A stretch of DNA of 64,000 bases from Saccharothrix sp. ALI-22-I (GCF_001984175.1 NZ_MTQP01000055.1:124001-188000), one strand, 5' to 3'. Positions 36,730 through 46,656 are shown, counted from the first letter of the stretch. Numbers and translations: made by a program. The notes: generated from the sequence alone by a model not told the origin.

Positions 36730-37536
36730 TCATCGGTTTCCAGCCGCGGCGAACTGGCCGGGCTCGCGCCCCTTGCCTGCCGGTCCGCGGTAGGCCTGCG
36801 CGATGGTCAGCCAGTGTGCAGCCAGATCGCCGACCGCCTCGACCGCCAGGTCCTCGTGGTGTCGCCGCCTGCACACCAGCAGGCAGAAGTCCACGGCCGG
36901 ACCGGAGATCCGGTTCTCGGCGTCGTCCGGGCCGAACGTCCACTCGGTGCCGGACGGCGCGGTCAGCTCGAACCGGAACTCCGTCTGTGGCGGTGTGAGA
37001 CCCCTTGCCGCGTAGCCGAATTCCCACGTTCGGACCGCGAAGGCGACGATGTGCCGGACGCGATCGGTCCGCTCGACCTGGACTCCGAGGCCGTCCGCGA
37101 CGTCTTGGCCGTGCGCGAAAAGCTCCATCATGCCCGCGCTCGCCAGCACGGCGGGAGGCAGCGGGTTCACCAGCCATGGAACGACCTCGCCTGGCGGGAC
37201 GGCGGCGAGCGCGTCACAGGCGTCGGTGAGCTCGGCCCTCCAGCGGGGCAGAAGCTGATCAGGGGACAGGGCCAGGTAGGGCGCCATGGCGGCGTCCACA
37301 GCCGCGTCGAAGTCCTCCCCGGCCGTGGCCGCGATCTTCTGGAACACGGCGGGATCGGCGGCCGCGAGCCCGGCCATGCGGAACGTCGCGGTCAGGTGCG
37401 CGATCTGGTGGGCGACCGTCCACCCTGGTGCGGGCGTCGGAGTCGACCACACTGCCGGGTCCGTAGTCGACAGCAGCCGATCGAGCTGGTCGCTGTCGGC
37501 TTTCAGATCGGAGATCACGGCGAGCGCTGACGTCAT
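36730..37536 (-). CDS. DinB/maleylpyruvate-isomerase-fold protein (TIGR03084-like)
   Basis: 268 residues. The N-terminal four-helix bundle has the metal-site histidine segment GWTVAHQIAHLTATFRMAG and a later MMELFAHGQDVADGLG, the typical arrangement of the DinB-like metal-binding superfamily. The C-terminal third resembles the TIGR03084 family of actinobacteria. Some members act as mycothiol-dependent transferases, others have no assigned role. Directly upstream of an MFS exporter, a detoxification or self-protection role against the reactive product is a possible inference. ATG is preceded by AAAGGA. Confidence 0.75.
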   Translation of the reverse strand: MTSALAVISDLKADSDQLDRLLSTTDPAVWSTPTPAPGWTVAHQIAHLTATFRMAGLAAADPAVFQKIAATAGEDFDAAVDAAMAPYLALSPDQLLPRWRAELTDACDALAAVPPGEVVPWLVNPLPPAVLASAGMMELFAHGQDVADGLGVQVERTDRVRHIVAFAVRTWEFGYAARGLTPPQTEFRFELTAPSGTEWTFGPDDAENRISGPAVDFCLLVCRRRHHEDLAVEAVGDLAAHWLTIAQAYRGPAGKGREPGQFAAAGNR

Positions 37537-37900
37537 CGGCCTGTCCTTTTCTCAAGGGTGGAAGGCGTTCGGGGTTTCACAGTGCGTTAGCGGATCGCGG
37601 GCAGGTAACTTCTGTTTTACTCGGACAGGGAACTGTGCGACAACCTGCCATTGCGACAATCGCGCTTCCCGGCACGCCGATGGTCGGCAAGCCCGCCAGA
37701 ACACACGGAGTCATGAAATCCTGCGCTTGCTCTGCGGTCGCGTGGAATGCCGCCCACATTTCGGGAGTTGCGATCCGGGCGCGAGTCCGTTGAAGCCGCC
37801 CCGGCGCACGGAATGGATCTGCTGAGCTCCGGGGTCGTCGAGTGAAGAATTGCGCGAGCACGGACGCTGTGCTGACGCGCGCACCCAGACCACGTGCCGG
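37537..37900. other. Intergenic region, no recognised gene
   Basis: 364 bp between the start of the DinB-like gene and the stop of the first AraC regulator. Short minus-strand frames exist but show no family resemblance and no ribosome binding site. The part near 37540-37600 should hold the promoter of the minus-strand DinB-MFS unit. Confidence 0.4.
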
Positions 37901-38734
37901 TCAGCAGCGCAGGAGCCGGTCTCCGGCAGCGATTCCCGGAGCCGGGGGCGAGAGCCGGACCGGGGTGTTCGCGTCGCCAAGGCTGATCGCGAGCGGAGGG
38001 TCGATCGGCCGCATCCGGCGCATCTGGACCGTGAGCCCGGTGACCTCGCCCTCCTTGATCGTGATCGGACCGCGGGTGGCGCCGATCGAGAACCGCTCCT
38101 CGGGAGTCGTGGCCGCCGGGTGCTCGGCGATCGCGATGACCACCCAGCGGCCCGCCGGGACGTTGCCGATGAACGCCTCCGTTGCCCAGGAGTCGGCTGC
38201 CACGTGCGTGAAAGCCACCGGGCCGCGCTGCGGGATCGGGTCGGCGAACACGCCCAGCAGGACGTTGCCGGGGCCGAACTCGGCCGGCATCTGGATCTTC
38301 CCGGCGATCGAGCCGCCTGCGCGCTGTGCCGGGATCAGGCCACCGCCCGCTTCCTGCAACAGCTCCAGCGACGGCATCCGCTGGAACTGCGGCGAGACGG
38401 CGACCAGCAGGTCCCGCACCTCCGGCGCCCGGTACTGGGTCGGTGTCATGCCGACCGACCGGGTGAACCGGCTGGTGAACGTGCCGACGCTGCTGTAGCC
38501 CACGCTGCACACGATGTTGGAGATGGTCAGCGACGTGGTCAGCAGCAGCCGCTTGGCCTCGAAGATCCGCACCGCCGTCAGGTACCGGCCAGGGGTGACC
38601 CCGGTGATCTTGGAGAACGTCCGGGAGAAATGGAAGGGGCTGACGAAAACCTCGGCGGCCAGATTCTTCAGCGTAATCGGCTCGGAATACCGCTCATGCA
38701 TCGACGAAATCGTCTGATGAATGGCTGGAAGCAT
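37901..38734 (-). CDS. AraC-family transcriptional regulator with C-terminal sensory domain (paralogue 1)
   Basis: 277 residues. Unlike AraC itself, the double helix-turn-helix domain is N-terminal (about 1-105: LKNLAAEVFVSPFHFSRTF, LTISNIVCSVGYSSVGTF, TRSVGMTPTQYR). The C-terminal 150 residues look beta-rich (VFADPIPQRGPVAF, VPAGRWVVIAIAEHP, PITIKEGEV). This arrangement recurs in the second regulator at 42330-43094, so they are paralogues. It probably senses a cluster metabolite and controls the neighbouring operons. ATG is preceded by GGGGGAAAG. Confidence 0.85.
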   Translation of the reverse strand: MLPAIHQTISSMHERYSEPITLKNLAAEVFVSPFHFSRTFSKITGVTPGRYLTAVRIFEAKRLLLTTSLTISNIVCSVGYSSVGTFTSRFTRSVGMTPTQYRAPEVRDLLVAVSPQFQRMPSLELLQEAGGGLIPAQRAGGSIAGKIQMPAEFGPGNVLLGVFADPIPQRGPVAFTHVAADSWATEAFIGNVPAGRWVVIAIAEHPAATTPEERFSIGATRGPITIKEGEVTGLTVQMRRMRPIDPPLAISLGDANTPVRLSPPAPGIAAGDRLLRC

Positions 38735-39111
38735 AGACTTTCCCCCATGTTTGTGGCACCGTCATACCAATACTGATATAACGGTGGCGTCGGTCGATTC
38801 GTCCGGGGTGTGTCGTCGTTCCCCCTGAGGACACGCGCGAACCGAATGGTCAAGCAGGCCCTGCCTTCGTCGCCGGAGAACCGGCGTTTCCGTCGCGTGT
38901 CAGCATCACACGCAGGGCAGGCCCCCTGCATCTCCGAGGTTGCTATCGGGGATTAGTACTCCAACCGGACTTCGGGGTCTTGGCCGGTGAGGGATGCCGG
39001 GAGACGGGTGCGGCCGCCAGTTGATCATGAGTTGTCGGGTGGACAAACCGAGATCGCGTGGTGGCCGCGGAGGTCATCGTAGACCCTGCCGAGGTGGACC
39101 CGTCCGGCTGA
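38735..39111. other. Intergenic region upstream of the AraC gene, joining a transposon remnant
   Basis: 377 bp. The right end merges with a degraded IS701-type element; the left end must contain the AraC promoter. No intact gene, clear terminal inverted repeat or target-site duplication was recognised. Confidence 0.35.
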
Positions 39112-40285
39112 CGGGACGTCTTCGACGGGCTGATGGCGCGGGTGGCGAAGCGGTTCCGGCGGGTGGAACCGCGTCGGCGGGCCAGGGCGTTCGTGGAAGG
39201 GCTGCCGGCTGATCTGCCGCGCAAGAACTGCTGGACGATCGCTGAGCATGCCGGTGAGGACGCCGGATGGGATGCAGGACCTGCTGTCGCGGGCGGTGCG
39301 GGATGCCGATGCGGTGCGGGACGACGTGCGGGAAGCCGCAGTGGATCATCTCGGTGACCGCGGGGCGATGCGGGTGGTGGACGAGACCGGGGATGTGCAT
39401 GGTCGGGGTGCAGCGGCAGTACACCGGCACCGCGGGGCGGATCGAGAACAGCCAGGTCGGAGTGTTTTGACCTACACCACCGCGGTGGGGCACACACTCG
39501 TCGACAGGGAGTTGTATCTGCCGCGCTCATGGACCGGTGATCCGGGCCGGTGCGCGGCGGCGGGGTTCCAGCCGACGCGGGGTTCGCGACGAAACCGGAG
39601 TTGGCCGCGCGCATGATCGTGCGCGCCCTGGACGGTGTCGTGCCCGCGGAATGGGTGACCGCGGACGAGGTCTACGGCGGCAACCCGACGCTGCGGGCGG
39701 TGTTGGAGCAGCGGCAGGTCGGGTATGTCCTGGCGGTGGCCTGCGATCACCGTGTCAGTACTGCCACCGGCAGTTACCGGGCCGACGAGTTGGTTGCGCG
39801 GCTGCCGGAACACGTCTGGCAGCGTCTGTCCGCGGGGACAGGCGCGAAAGGGCACCGGTTCAACGACTGGGCCTGGATCAGCCTGGCCAGCGGCGAGGAC
39901 GAGCTCGCCGGGTCGCGGTGGCTGCTGGTGCGGCGCTATCGCCGCACCGGCGAACGGGCCTACTACCGCTGCTACGCACCCGCACGGGTGCCGCTGGCCA
40001 CGCTGGTACGGGTGGCCAGCCGCCGATGGACCATCGAGGAGTCCTTTCAAACCAGCAAAGGCCAGACCGGACTGGACGAGCATCAGTGCCGCACGTGGAC
40101 GTCCTGGTACCGCTGGACAAGTCCACCAGCCGGGCTGGTTCCCTTGACGCTCAACGAAATCCGGCACCTGTTCGCACAACTGGTCATTCAGCCTACCCGA
40201 GACATCAACGTTTGCCCGCGCTGGTCACGCTGGCGCCGACGACCGCGCTCGGCAAGCTCGCTACCAGCGGCAATCCGACCGAGAA
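39112..40285 (+). pseudogene. IS701-family transposase, frameshifted and internally deleted
   Basis: The pieces of an IS701-type DDE transposase follow in order in several frames: ARVAKRFRRVEPRRRARAFV, then RKNCWTIAEHAG, DADAVRDDVREAAVDHLGD, RVVDETGD, VGVQRQYTGTAGRIENSQV, DRELYLPRSWTGDPGRCAAA, then the long frame with GFATKPELAARMIVRALDGV, VTADEVYGGNP, GAKGHRFNDWAW, SRRWTIEESFQTSKGQTGLD and LTLNEIRHLFAQL. Several frame changes before 39560 and loss of roughly 30 residues after TSWYRW make it non-functional. It marks an old insertion in the decayed zone between the biosynthetic blocks. Confidence 0.85.
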
Positions 40286-40589
40286 CCATGAAGATCACGA
40301 TCTACGGCTGGAGTATCAGGCCGAACAGCGGCGTATCGCGCGGTAATTCCGCGGTTATACCGTGCAATCGAAACCGGATTATCGGCACATTTTCCTCGCA
40401 GGTCGGGAAGGCTGTTGCGGATAACGAACCTCGGGCCATTCGGCCGTTGTCTGGAAATGTCGCCGTTCTGCCCGGTACGGCACGGCGATCTTCCGCGACC
40501 CGGACCGATCCATCCGGCCGGGCCGGAACGAGCGGAACGCCGTCGGCGGATCAGGCCGGCCGGACGGGGAGCGCCGCGAGACCGTGCGT
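40286..40589. other. Stretch between IS701 remnant and P450 pseudogene, no recognised gene
   Basis: About 300 bp with lower G+C around 40330-40440 than the surroundings. No family resemblance in any frame that I could see. Confidence 0.35.
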
Positions 40590-41250
40590 CACCAGGCTGC
40601 CCCGCCAGTCCGGTTCCCGGCGGGTACCTCGAGCCGCGGCCACGGGAATCCGGCAGGCGGCGCACCGATCGCGATCCGGCCGTCCAGGCGGGCAGGCGGC
40701 GTGCCGCGGCAGTGGTGGATCGCGTGCCCGAAGGCCACTTGGAGGTTGTCGGCGTGGTCCGGGGTGAACACCGCGGGGCCACTGAACCTCTCCGGCTCGC
40801 GATGGGTGGCCGGCCGGGACACGATCACGACGGGTTTGCCGGGATGTTCACACCGGCCAGTTCGAACTCCTCGGTCTCGTCGGGCCGCGACCGGGCGAGC
40901 TGCTCCGGATGGGTGACCAGCGTGCCGATGAGTGTCACGGTCGCCTCGTGGCCGGTGATCGGCAGCAGGCACACCATCGAGGTCAGCTCGTGCTCGGTGC
41001 GCCTGTCCTCGCCGGGCACTCCGAGCATGCCGGTCAGCACGCGGATCGGCAGTGGCAGTACCAATGTCTCGATCAGGTCGGCCTCGTCGTGGCTTGCCGT
41101 CGCGTCGATCAGGGTCACCGGCTGCTCTTGTCCGCCCGCGCAGCCGCAGGTCGGTGACCGCTCCGAATCCGATAGCCCGCCACGCTCGCCCGCCAGGGGG
41201 CACCGGTCCCGTGCCACGCACTTGCGCGTTCCACGAGTGCCTCCGTTGGT
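40590..41250 (-). pseudogene. Cytochrome P450 pseudogene
   Basis: Minus-strand pieces of a bacterial P450 are found in order but in more than one frame: DLIETLVLPLPIRVLTGMLG, the I-helix remnant LLPITGHEATVTLIGTLVTH, FELAGVNIPAN, and then in a shifted frame DNLQVAFGHAIHHCRGTPPA, the heme-cysteine region (normally FGxGxHxCxG), followed by ARLDGRIAIGAPPAGFP. The K-helix ExxR region is missing. The gene is truncated and frameshifted, and not related in detail to the intact P450 at 49455. Confidence 0.75.
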
Positions 41251-41339
41251 GCGCCCTCGCCTCGAGGCCTCCGGCGATGACCTGTGGCGGGTTATTCTGC
41301 AAGGAACTGTTCCGGCCGGCGCTGTTCTGTCCTGTGTGG

Positions 41340-42092
41340 ACAGTGGGTGGCCGCAGATCTGGTCAGGAGAACGCCGATGGCGAAAGGCCGATCACCCTGT
41401 TGCAGGCCCCTCCCGACATCGGGACGGCGGCCACGTCCACGTTTGTCAATGGTCACTTTCCCCGTCGCCGCCGGCTGATCGTGCTGCTCAGTGGGAGTTC
41501 CTGCCGCAGGAGCTGGGCCCCGGCTCGGGCATGACCTGTTGGCGCCGCTTGGCCGAGTTGCACTCCGCCGGCGCGTTGGCCTGGGACCGGGCGGTGGTCG
41601 ACTCCTCGCATGTCCGCGCGGCGCGTCGTGGCCCAAAGCGGCCCGAGCCCGGTCGACCGCGCCCGACCGGGCTCCAAGCACCACGTCCTGACCGACGGCG
41701 GCGGTATCCCGCTCGCGGTGATCCTCACCGGCGGCAACCGCAACGACGTCATCGGTCTGGAACCGCTGCTGGACGCGGTGCCCCACGTGCGCGGCCGGCG
41801 CGGACGGCCCCGCCGTCGTCCGAAGACGGTCTACGCCGACCGGGCCTACGACCACGACAAGTACCGCAGGCGCCCGCGCGCCAGGGGAATCGGCACGCGG
41901 ATCGCCCGTCGAGGTCAACCCCACGGCTCCGGACTGGGCACTGTCAGGTGGGTGGTAGAGCGCACGATCGCCTGGTACCACGGCATGAAACGCCTGCGCA
42001 TCCGCTGGGAACGCCGCGACGACATCTACGAAGCCTTCCTCGGCCTCGCTACCTGCATCATCTGCTACCGACACGTCCAGCGATTCTGTTAG
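41340..42092 (+). pseudogene. IS5-family transposase remnant
   Basis: The C-terminal catalytic part is in one frame (41610-42092): GSKHHVLTDGGGIPLAVILT, GNRNDVIGLEPLLDAV, VYADRAYDHDKYRRR, VVERTIAWYHGMKRLRIRWE. The N-terminal helper part, with WEFLPQELGPGSGMTCWRRL and AWDRAVVDSSHVRA, lies in other frames and is incomplete. This is typical of the two-ORF IS5/IS1373-like elements of actinomycetes, here decayed. Confidence 0.8.
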
Positions 42093-42329
42093 GAGCAGTT
42101 ACACCGCAACGGTTCTCCCTGGGGAGATCCGGCTTTGCCCGCCAGTGTCCACACTGGCGGGGATGCCGTGGTGTGCTGATCCGCGGCTGTGCGAGAGCCT
42201 GGCCATCAGGTGGCCGCTGAACCGATGTTGTCGCTGCGAATTCCTACGGGCTGCCGATGACGGTGCATTCCGCCCGCCCGGCCGGAGGCCCCAGGCCCGC
42301 TGTCAGGTCAGGGGCCGCTCCACTGTGTT

Positions 42330-43094
42330 TCAACCCATTCGGTCGTGAAGTGCGTTGGTGCGCAGATCGACAAGAGCGAGCAATACCGGCGGATCAAGGG
42401 AGCGGGCCGGGCGCAGTCGGATATCGGGAAGCGTGACCGATTGCCCTGGTTTTACGGTGATCGGCCCGGTCGAGCCGACGAACAGTCCGGGTTCGGTGTC
42501 GTACGGCCGCAGTACTTCGTTTCGATCGGCCGCGACGGAATGTGTGAGTAAATACCATTCACCCGGCGGGACGTGCTCAAGGGTGTATCGGCCGGGCCTG
42601 CGAAGAATGGTGCACCGAACCGGCCTTCCGTGCGGAAGCCGATCCCGGAACAAACCGGCGAATATCAGGCCGGGGCGCTCGTTCTCCGGTGCCCGGACAT
42701 GGCCGTGAGCGGTGGCGTACTTGTCCGTGTCAGTGGATCGCTGGTCCGGGCACAACTGTTCGGTGAAACCGCCCATTTGCCGGAACATGCTCGGCGAGAC
42801 GCCGACGCTGCTGCGGAAGCGCGAACTGAACGTGCCGACGCTGGCGTAGCCGACCTGATGGCTGATCTCGGTCACGCTCAGGTCGGTGGTGATCAGCAGC
42901 CGCTTGGCCTCCTGTAGCCGCACCGCCGAGAGGAAACGCCCTGGTGACAGGCCGGTGACCCGCTGGAAGACCCGCGAGAAGTGGAACTTGCTGAGCATGG
43001 CGGTTCTGGCCATGTCGTCGATCGTCAACTGGTCGCTGAGATTGTTCCGCATGGACTCGACGACCCGGACCAAGGCTTCCTCGATAATGCCCAT
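42330..43094 (-). CDS. AraC-family transcriptional regulator (paralogue 2)
   Basis: 254 residues. N-terminal double helix-turn-helix: LTIDDMARTAMLSKFHFSRV, LSVTEISHQVGYASVGTFSS, SSVGVSPSMFRQMGG. The C-terminal beta-rich half has LIFAGLFRDRLPHGRPV, VPPGEWYLLTHSV, PITVKPGQSVTLPDI, which lines up block by block with the regulator at 37901. The two genes point the same way and flank the transposon-rich zone. The ATG at 43094 with GGGGAGAG upstream is chosen over an earlier in-frame start at 43118. Probably a pathway regulator. Confidence 0.85.
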   Translation of the reverse strand: MGIIEEALVRVVESMRNNLSDQLTIDDMARTAMLSKFHFSRVFQRVTGLSPGRFLSAVRLQEAKRLLITTDLSVTEISHQVGYASVGTFSSRFRSSVGVSPSMFRQMGGFTEQLCPDQRSTDTDKYATAHGHVRAPENERPGLIFAGLFRDRLPHGRPVRCTILRRPGRYTLEHVPPGEWYLLTHSVAADRNEVLRPYDTEPGLFVGSTGPITVKPGQSVTLPDIRLRPARSLDPPVLLALVDLRTNALHDRMG

Positions 43095-43185
43095 CAGCTC
43101 TCCCCAGCATCCCCGCACAGCTCGGCGTGAGGACTGTGCGCGAGCTGAACCCCAGCCGTCAGAAATAACCTAGAAGCGAGCCTGA

Positions 43186-43710
43186 TTATCGTCTGCCGGT
43201 TCTGGGCGAACGTTGATACTCTGTTCGCCGTACGCCCGGCGGTGGTACCCGTGACTGTTTCGCTATAGGCCACCAGTGGTGGCCCGTCGACCTGCCCCCC
43301 TCTCGCCGTAAACCCTTTACGAGACTACCAGGGGCGATTTGGGGGCACAAGGCGCTCCGGTAGGCGGCGATCACGCTCCGTATTTTTATGGCCGGCTGTT
43401 GAACGCGTTGCCTGGCGAGAAGGAAGGCGAGGAGAAGCTCCGTGGTCTCGAGTGTGACCGGACCTGGTCGGGCCGACGTCCTGAGCTCGCGGCCGTGGAG
43501 GGTCAGCCTGCCCTGTGGTACCACGCCTACCAGCGGAAACTCCAGGGCCGGCACCTGGACGTCGGTCAGCAGGCCGGTGCTCAACGCGAGCCGGACCGCC
43601 TCCCGGCCGCGCGCGTGGTCGTGCAGGAACCTGCGGCCAGGTCGTTCATGTAGAAGACGTGTGCACGCGTGGTCGACGAGCGTCGGAGACGCCCCTACGG
43701 TTCCCCGCAT
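43186..43710 (-). CDS. Unrecognised open reading frame in a decayed region
   Basis: A 174-codon frame lies inside a roughly 900-bp stretch (43095-43999) without any firmly recognised gene. The middle part (GREAVRLALSTGLLTDVQVP, EFPLVGVVPQGRLTL) looks protein-like, while the C-terminal 60 residues look like random translation. I do not recognise a family, and there is no clear ribosome binding site. It may be a fragment of a lost gene; the rest of the stretch shows nothing I can support. Confidence 0.2.
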   Translation of the reverse strand: MRGTVGASPTLVDHACTRLLHERPGRRFLHDHARGREAVRLALSTGLLTDVQVPALEFPLVGVVPQGRLTLHGRELRTSARPGPVTLETTELLLAFLLARQRVQQPAIKIRSVIAAYRSALCPQIAPGSLVKGLRREGGRSTGHHWWPIAKQSRVPPPGVRRTEYQRSPRTGRR

Positions 43711-43999
43711 TCATCTCGGCCATCGAGTCGATGTTGACGCAAAGGCCGAAGTTCCTGTCGGGCAAGATTCGTCGATCGCATCGACCGGGACTAACAAGAT
43801 TTCTCGGAATGCTACGGAGTGAGCACCTCCGCCGGGCATTTCGTCGACCGTCGCTGCGCAGATCCGCGGTCACCAGGTTCCAGCAAGTCACGGCCGCGGT
43901 CTTTTCCCGCCGTGCGTGGCGGAGCCGGCAGGACAGCACGATCGCGACTGTCCCGGCCGCATCTGGTCGGCGATGCTGCGGTTGATGATGGGAGCACCG

Positions 44000-44580
44000 A
44001 TGAAGGTGTCGGAACTGGCCAGGGCGACCGGCGTGCCGATCCCGACGATCAAGTATTACCTCAGGGAAGGCATGCTCGCGCCCGGACGCCGGACGAGCGT
44101 CAACCGGGCATGGTACGACCACGGTCATGTCCGCGGCTGCGGTTGATCAGCGCACTCGCCGACCTCGGCGGACTACCGATCGCCGACGTGAAGGGGATTC
44201 TCTCCATTGTCGACGGCGGAACACGCGGTGTTCGTGGCAGGTCCCGCCGGGATCCCGAAGCTGAACCGCCCGGCCTGGACAGGGAGTCATGGGCGGCCGC
44301 GCGGGACCATGTCGGCCGGATGATGACCGAGCACGGTCTTGACCGTGCCGGCTGCACAGCGATGCGACAGGCTCTCATCGCCTATGTGACGACCATCCTC
44401 GATCTTGACCGCGGCGATCTGCTCGATCTGCTGGAACCTCACGTCGCGGCATGTGTCCGGCTCGCCGGCTTGGAGGCGGCCGTGCTCCGGGACGATGACG
44501 ACATCGAAGGCGCGGCACTCGTGGCGGTCATGGGCAACGTTCTCCTGTCCGCCGGCAGGTTCCATGCGCGACACGGTTAG
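44000..44580 (+). pseudogene. MerR-family regulator with a one-base frameshift
   Basis: The ATG at 44000 opens MKVSELARATGVPIPTIKYY, the classic MerR winged-helix start, continuing LREGMLAPGRRTSVNRAWYD and GHV. About 44135 the frame must change by one base to continue as RLRLISALADLGGLPIADVK and on to the stop at 44580, with effector-domain sequence such as ALIAYVTTILDLDRGDLL. The original frame stops four codons after the break. Either the gene is dead or the assembly has lost one base there. Confidence 0.75.
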
Positions 44581-45078
44581 GTGCGCGGTCGCGCCGAGCG
44601 CGGCGACAGCCAGTAGACCTACCAGCACTCGCGACACGATGTTGGGCGCCCGGCACGCGGCGAACCATGACAACCCGGCGAGGGCCGCAAGAACGCCGGT
44701 CTGCGACGTGGTCACCGACGAGGTGAACGACGCGTGGGCGAACACCCCGAGCGCGGCCACGGCTGTCACCGAGGCCACCCACGGTGCCGAGTTTCGCAGG
44801 CGCACGAGTGTGACGTTGTCCCGAGCCAGGATCAGCCAGACAGGCATCGCCGTGGCGAACAGCAACAGAACAACGACCTGGGAAGGCAAGCTGACCCGGG
44901 TCGCCAGCATGAGCTCCAGCAGGATGGCGGCGGAAGCCGTGCCCGCGACGAGCGCGGCTTCTCTGCGTCCGTACTGCGGCAGGAAGGCTCTGACCATTCC
45001 GAACGCCGTGACTGTGCATACGGCCACGAGCACGGCGACCCGTAGCAAGAGCGGTCCGATATTGAACGGCACAGTCAC
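44287..45078 (-). CDS. Multi-pass membrane protein (DUF6239-like), end overlapping the MerR gene
   Basis: 263 residues from a tandem GTG at 45078. Five probable membrane helices are seen (for example LLLRVAVLVAVCTVTAFGMV, AALVAGTASAAILLELML, VVVLLLFATAMPVWLILA, WVASVTAVAALGVFAHASF). The hydrophobic part recalls a family of membrane proteins found beside actinomycete natural-product genes. The last 90 residues run antisense to the MerR coding sequence, so the original C-terminus may have been lost and the stop at 44287 may be accidental. Function unknown. Further in-frame codons upstream to 45369 are low-complexity and unlikely to be coding. Confidence 0.4.
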   Translation of the reverse strand: MTVPFNIGPLLLRVAVLVAVCTVTAFGMVRAFLPQYGRREAALVAGTASAAILLELMLATRVSLPSQVVVLLLFATAMPVWLILARDNVTLVRLRNSAPWVASVTAVAALGVFAHASFTSSVTTSQTGVLAALAGLSWFAACRAPNIVSRVLVGLLAVAALGATAHLTVSRMEPAGGQENVAHDRHECRAFDVVIVPEHGRLQAGEPDTCRDVRFQQIEQIAAVKIEDGRHIGDESLSHRCAAGTVKTVLGHHPADMVPRGRP

Positions 45079-45187
45079 CACATGGTCATGGCCCACCGCC
45101 CTCACACCGCCGATCGCGCGTACGAACACCGCATGGCGTCGCGCTCGTCGCTGTTGGGCCACAGGACATGGAGACAAGCTCCTGCTG

Positions 45188-45750
45188 TCAGCATGCGACT
45201 CCTCTCGCCGTGATGGCCGTGGCCATCCGGGACCGTTCCACTGCCGAGCTATCCCGCCGGGCAGCAGCCACCGTGCTGCTGCCGAGCCCCCGGCTGCCCC
45301 GCCACCGTGTCTCGGCGGTGTATCCGTTCTTGACAATGTTTTCCGCGATCGGGACATAGGCGCCGGCAATCAGCACAGTGTCATGAATCTCGACATCGGA
45401 CGCTTCGGCGGCCTTGGCGGCGGCGACGGCATCCGCGCTGACCGAGGAACCGCTTTCCCGGACCTGTGGGGTGATTCCGAGTAGCGTGGTCAGCTCGGGC
45501 GATCGAGGTGCGTCGTCCACGGAAGCACCCAGTTCGACCGCGGCGATGGCTCCGTGCGAGTTGGCGCAGAACGTGCAGCCGTTGCCGCGGGAGACTTCGG
45601 TCGCGATCGTCTCGCGTTCGCCGCGGGTCAGGGAGTTGGCTTCCCGCAGCAGGACCTCCGCCAGCGCGGTCAGCGGCTCGGCCGTCTCGGGACGGAACTT
45701 GAACAGCCCTCTGATCCCGGCAGGGTGTCGTCCAGATCGATGTGTGCCAT
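45188..45750 (-). pseudogene. AhpD/carboxymuconolactone-decarboxylase-family protein, frameshifted
   Basis: An ATG at 45750 with GGAGGAG upstream opens MAHIDLDDTLPG. A one-base loss at about 45718 then shifts the frame, after which IRGLFKFRPETAEPLTALAE, EANSLTRGERETIATEVS and NGCTFCANSHGAIAAVELG (the peroxidase-type CxxC and histidine) continue, followed by APRSPELTTLLGI, DAVAAAKAAEASD and EIHDTVLIAGAYVPIAENIV. About 15 residues appear missing after ELGAS. Intact relatives are thiol peroxidases or related oxidoreductases. This copy is probably inactive unless the frameshift is an assembly error. Confidence 0.65.
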
Positions 45751-45925
45751 CGGCTCCTCCATGGGTGTGTGCCCAAGACTGCGGCAGGGATCAGGCGGCA
45801 CACACCTTCCGGGCTGCGCACTGTCAGGCCGTTGTGCCAGGGTGGCCCCATGACGACCCCCTGTCGCACATCCGTGGCAGGTCGGCACTGTTACCTGCGT
45901 ACGCGGTGCGCGAGACAGAACAGGG

Positions 45926-46570
45926 GTGACACAGGTGCGATTCGACGGCAGGTTTCCCAGGGTGGTCATCGTCGGAGCGGGCCTGGGCGGCACCGCCACG
46001 GCGGTCCGTCTGCTCCAGTTCGCCCGGGAGCCGCTGGAGGTCGAGCGCGCAGTTCCTGGAACGCGTGCGGGTAGTGGCTCTCCTCAATTAGCCATCGGGC
46101 GCCGTGCAGGCCTAGTTCCGGGTTGGCCTGAGGTCACCATCCGGCTGGATCGTGAGTCGGTTGTCCTCGGTGCGGCCGGACCCGCGCCGCGGTCGGCGAA
46201 ACCCTCGTCCGCCACCTTCGACGACATCGAATCGATCTGCGTGGTCGTCACGGACTCGACGGACATCCAGTCGACCAACGCTCTCGCACCGCGCGTCGAG
46301 CAGGTGGACAGTTTCTTCGTCCGGGAGGAGTTCGTCTGCTTCGGCGCGAACCTGAGCCCGATCGACTCGCTGCGGGCAGGAATTGGCGAAGCCGAGCGCT
46401 ACGGCGCCGCCATCGCCTCGGAGCTGTGCTCGATGGTGAAGGAACTCCTGCCCGGCCAACGCCTGATCATGCGGCTGCTCGACCTTCGCTCGGGCGACGC
46501 CGCCCAGATCACGACCGGTGTTGAGGTCGATCACGACACTATGTGCAGCACCTTCCGGCCCGCAGACTGA
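45926..46570 (+). pseudogene. Chimeric ORF starting with an FAD/NAD(P)-binding fragment
   Basis: 214 codons. Residues 12-40 (VVIVGAGLGGTATAVRLLQF, then EVE) are the start of an FAD/NAD(P)-binding oxidoreductase, but the sequence then becomes proline/arginine-rich filler. From about residue 95 it changes to a different protein-like segment (DDIESICVVVTDSTDIQSTN, RYGAAIASELCSMVKELLPG) whose family I cannot name. The most likely reading is two gene remnants joined by deletion. Confidence 0.45.
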
Positions 46571-46656
46571 TGATGTGCACCGCCGAACTGCGGCAGCTCG
46601 CCCAGGAAGTCACGCGCTCAGCATCGACGCCGTGACGTCGCATCAATCGATGCGGA

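Noticed and set aside
46230-46570. Faint resemblance of the second half of the chimeric ORF to transaldolase (TDSTDI, VEVDHDT)
   Set aside because: Only two short, weak matches and no Schiff-base lysine block; not enough to name a family.
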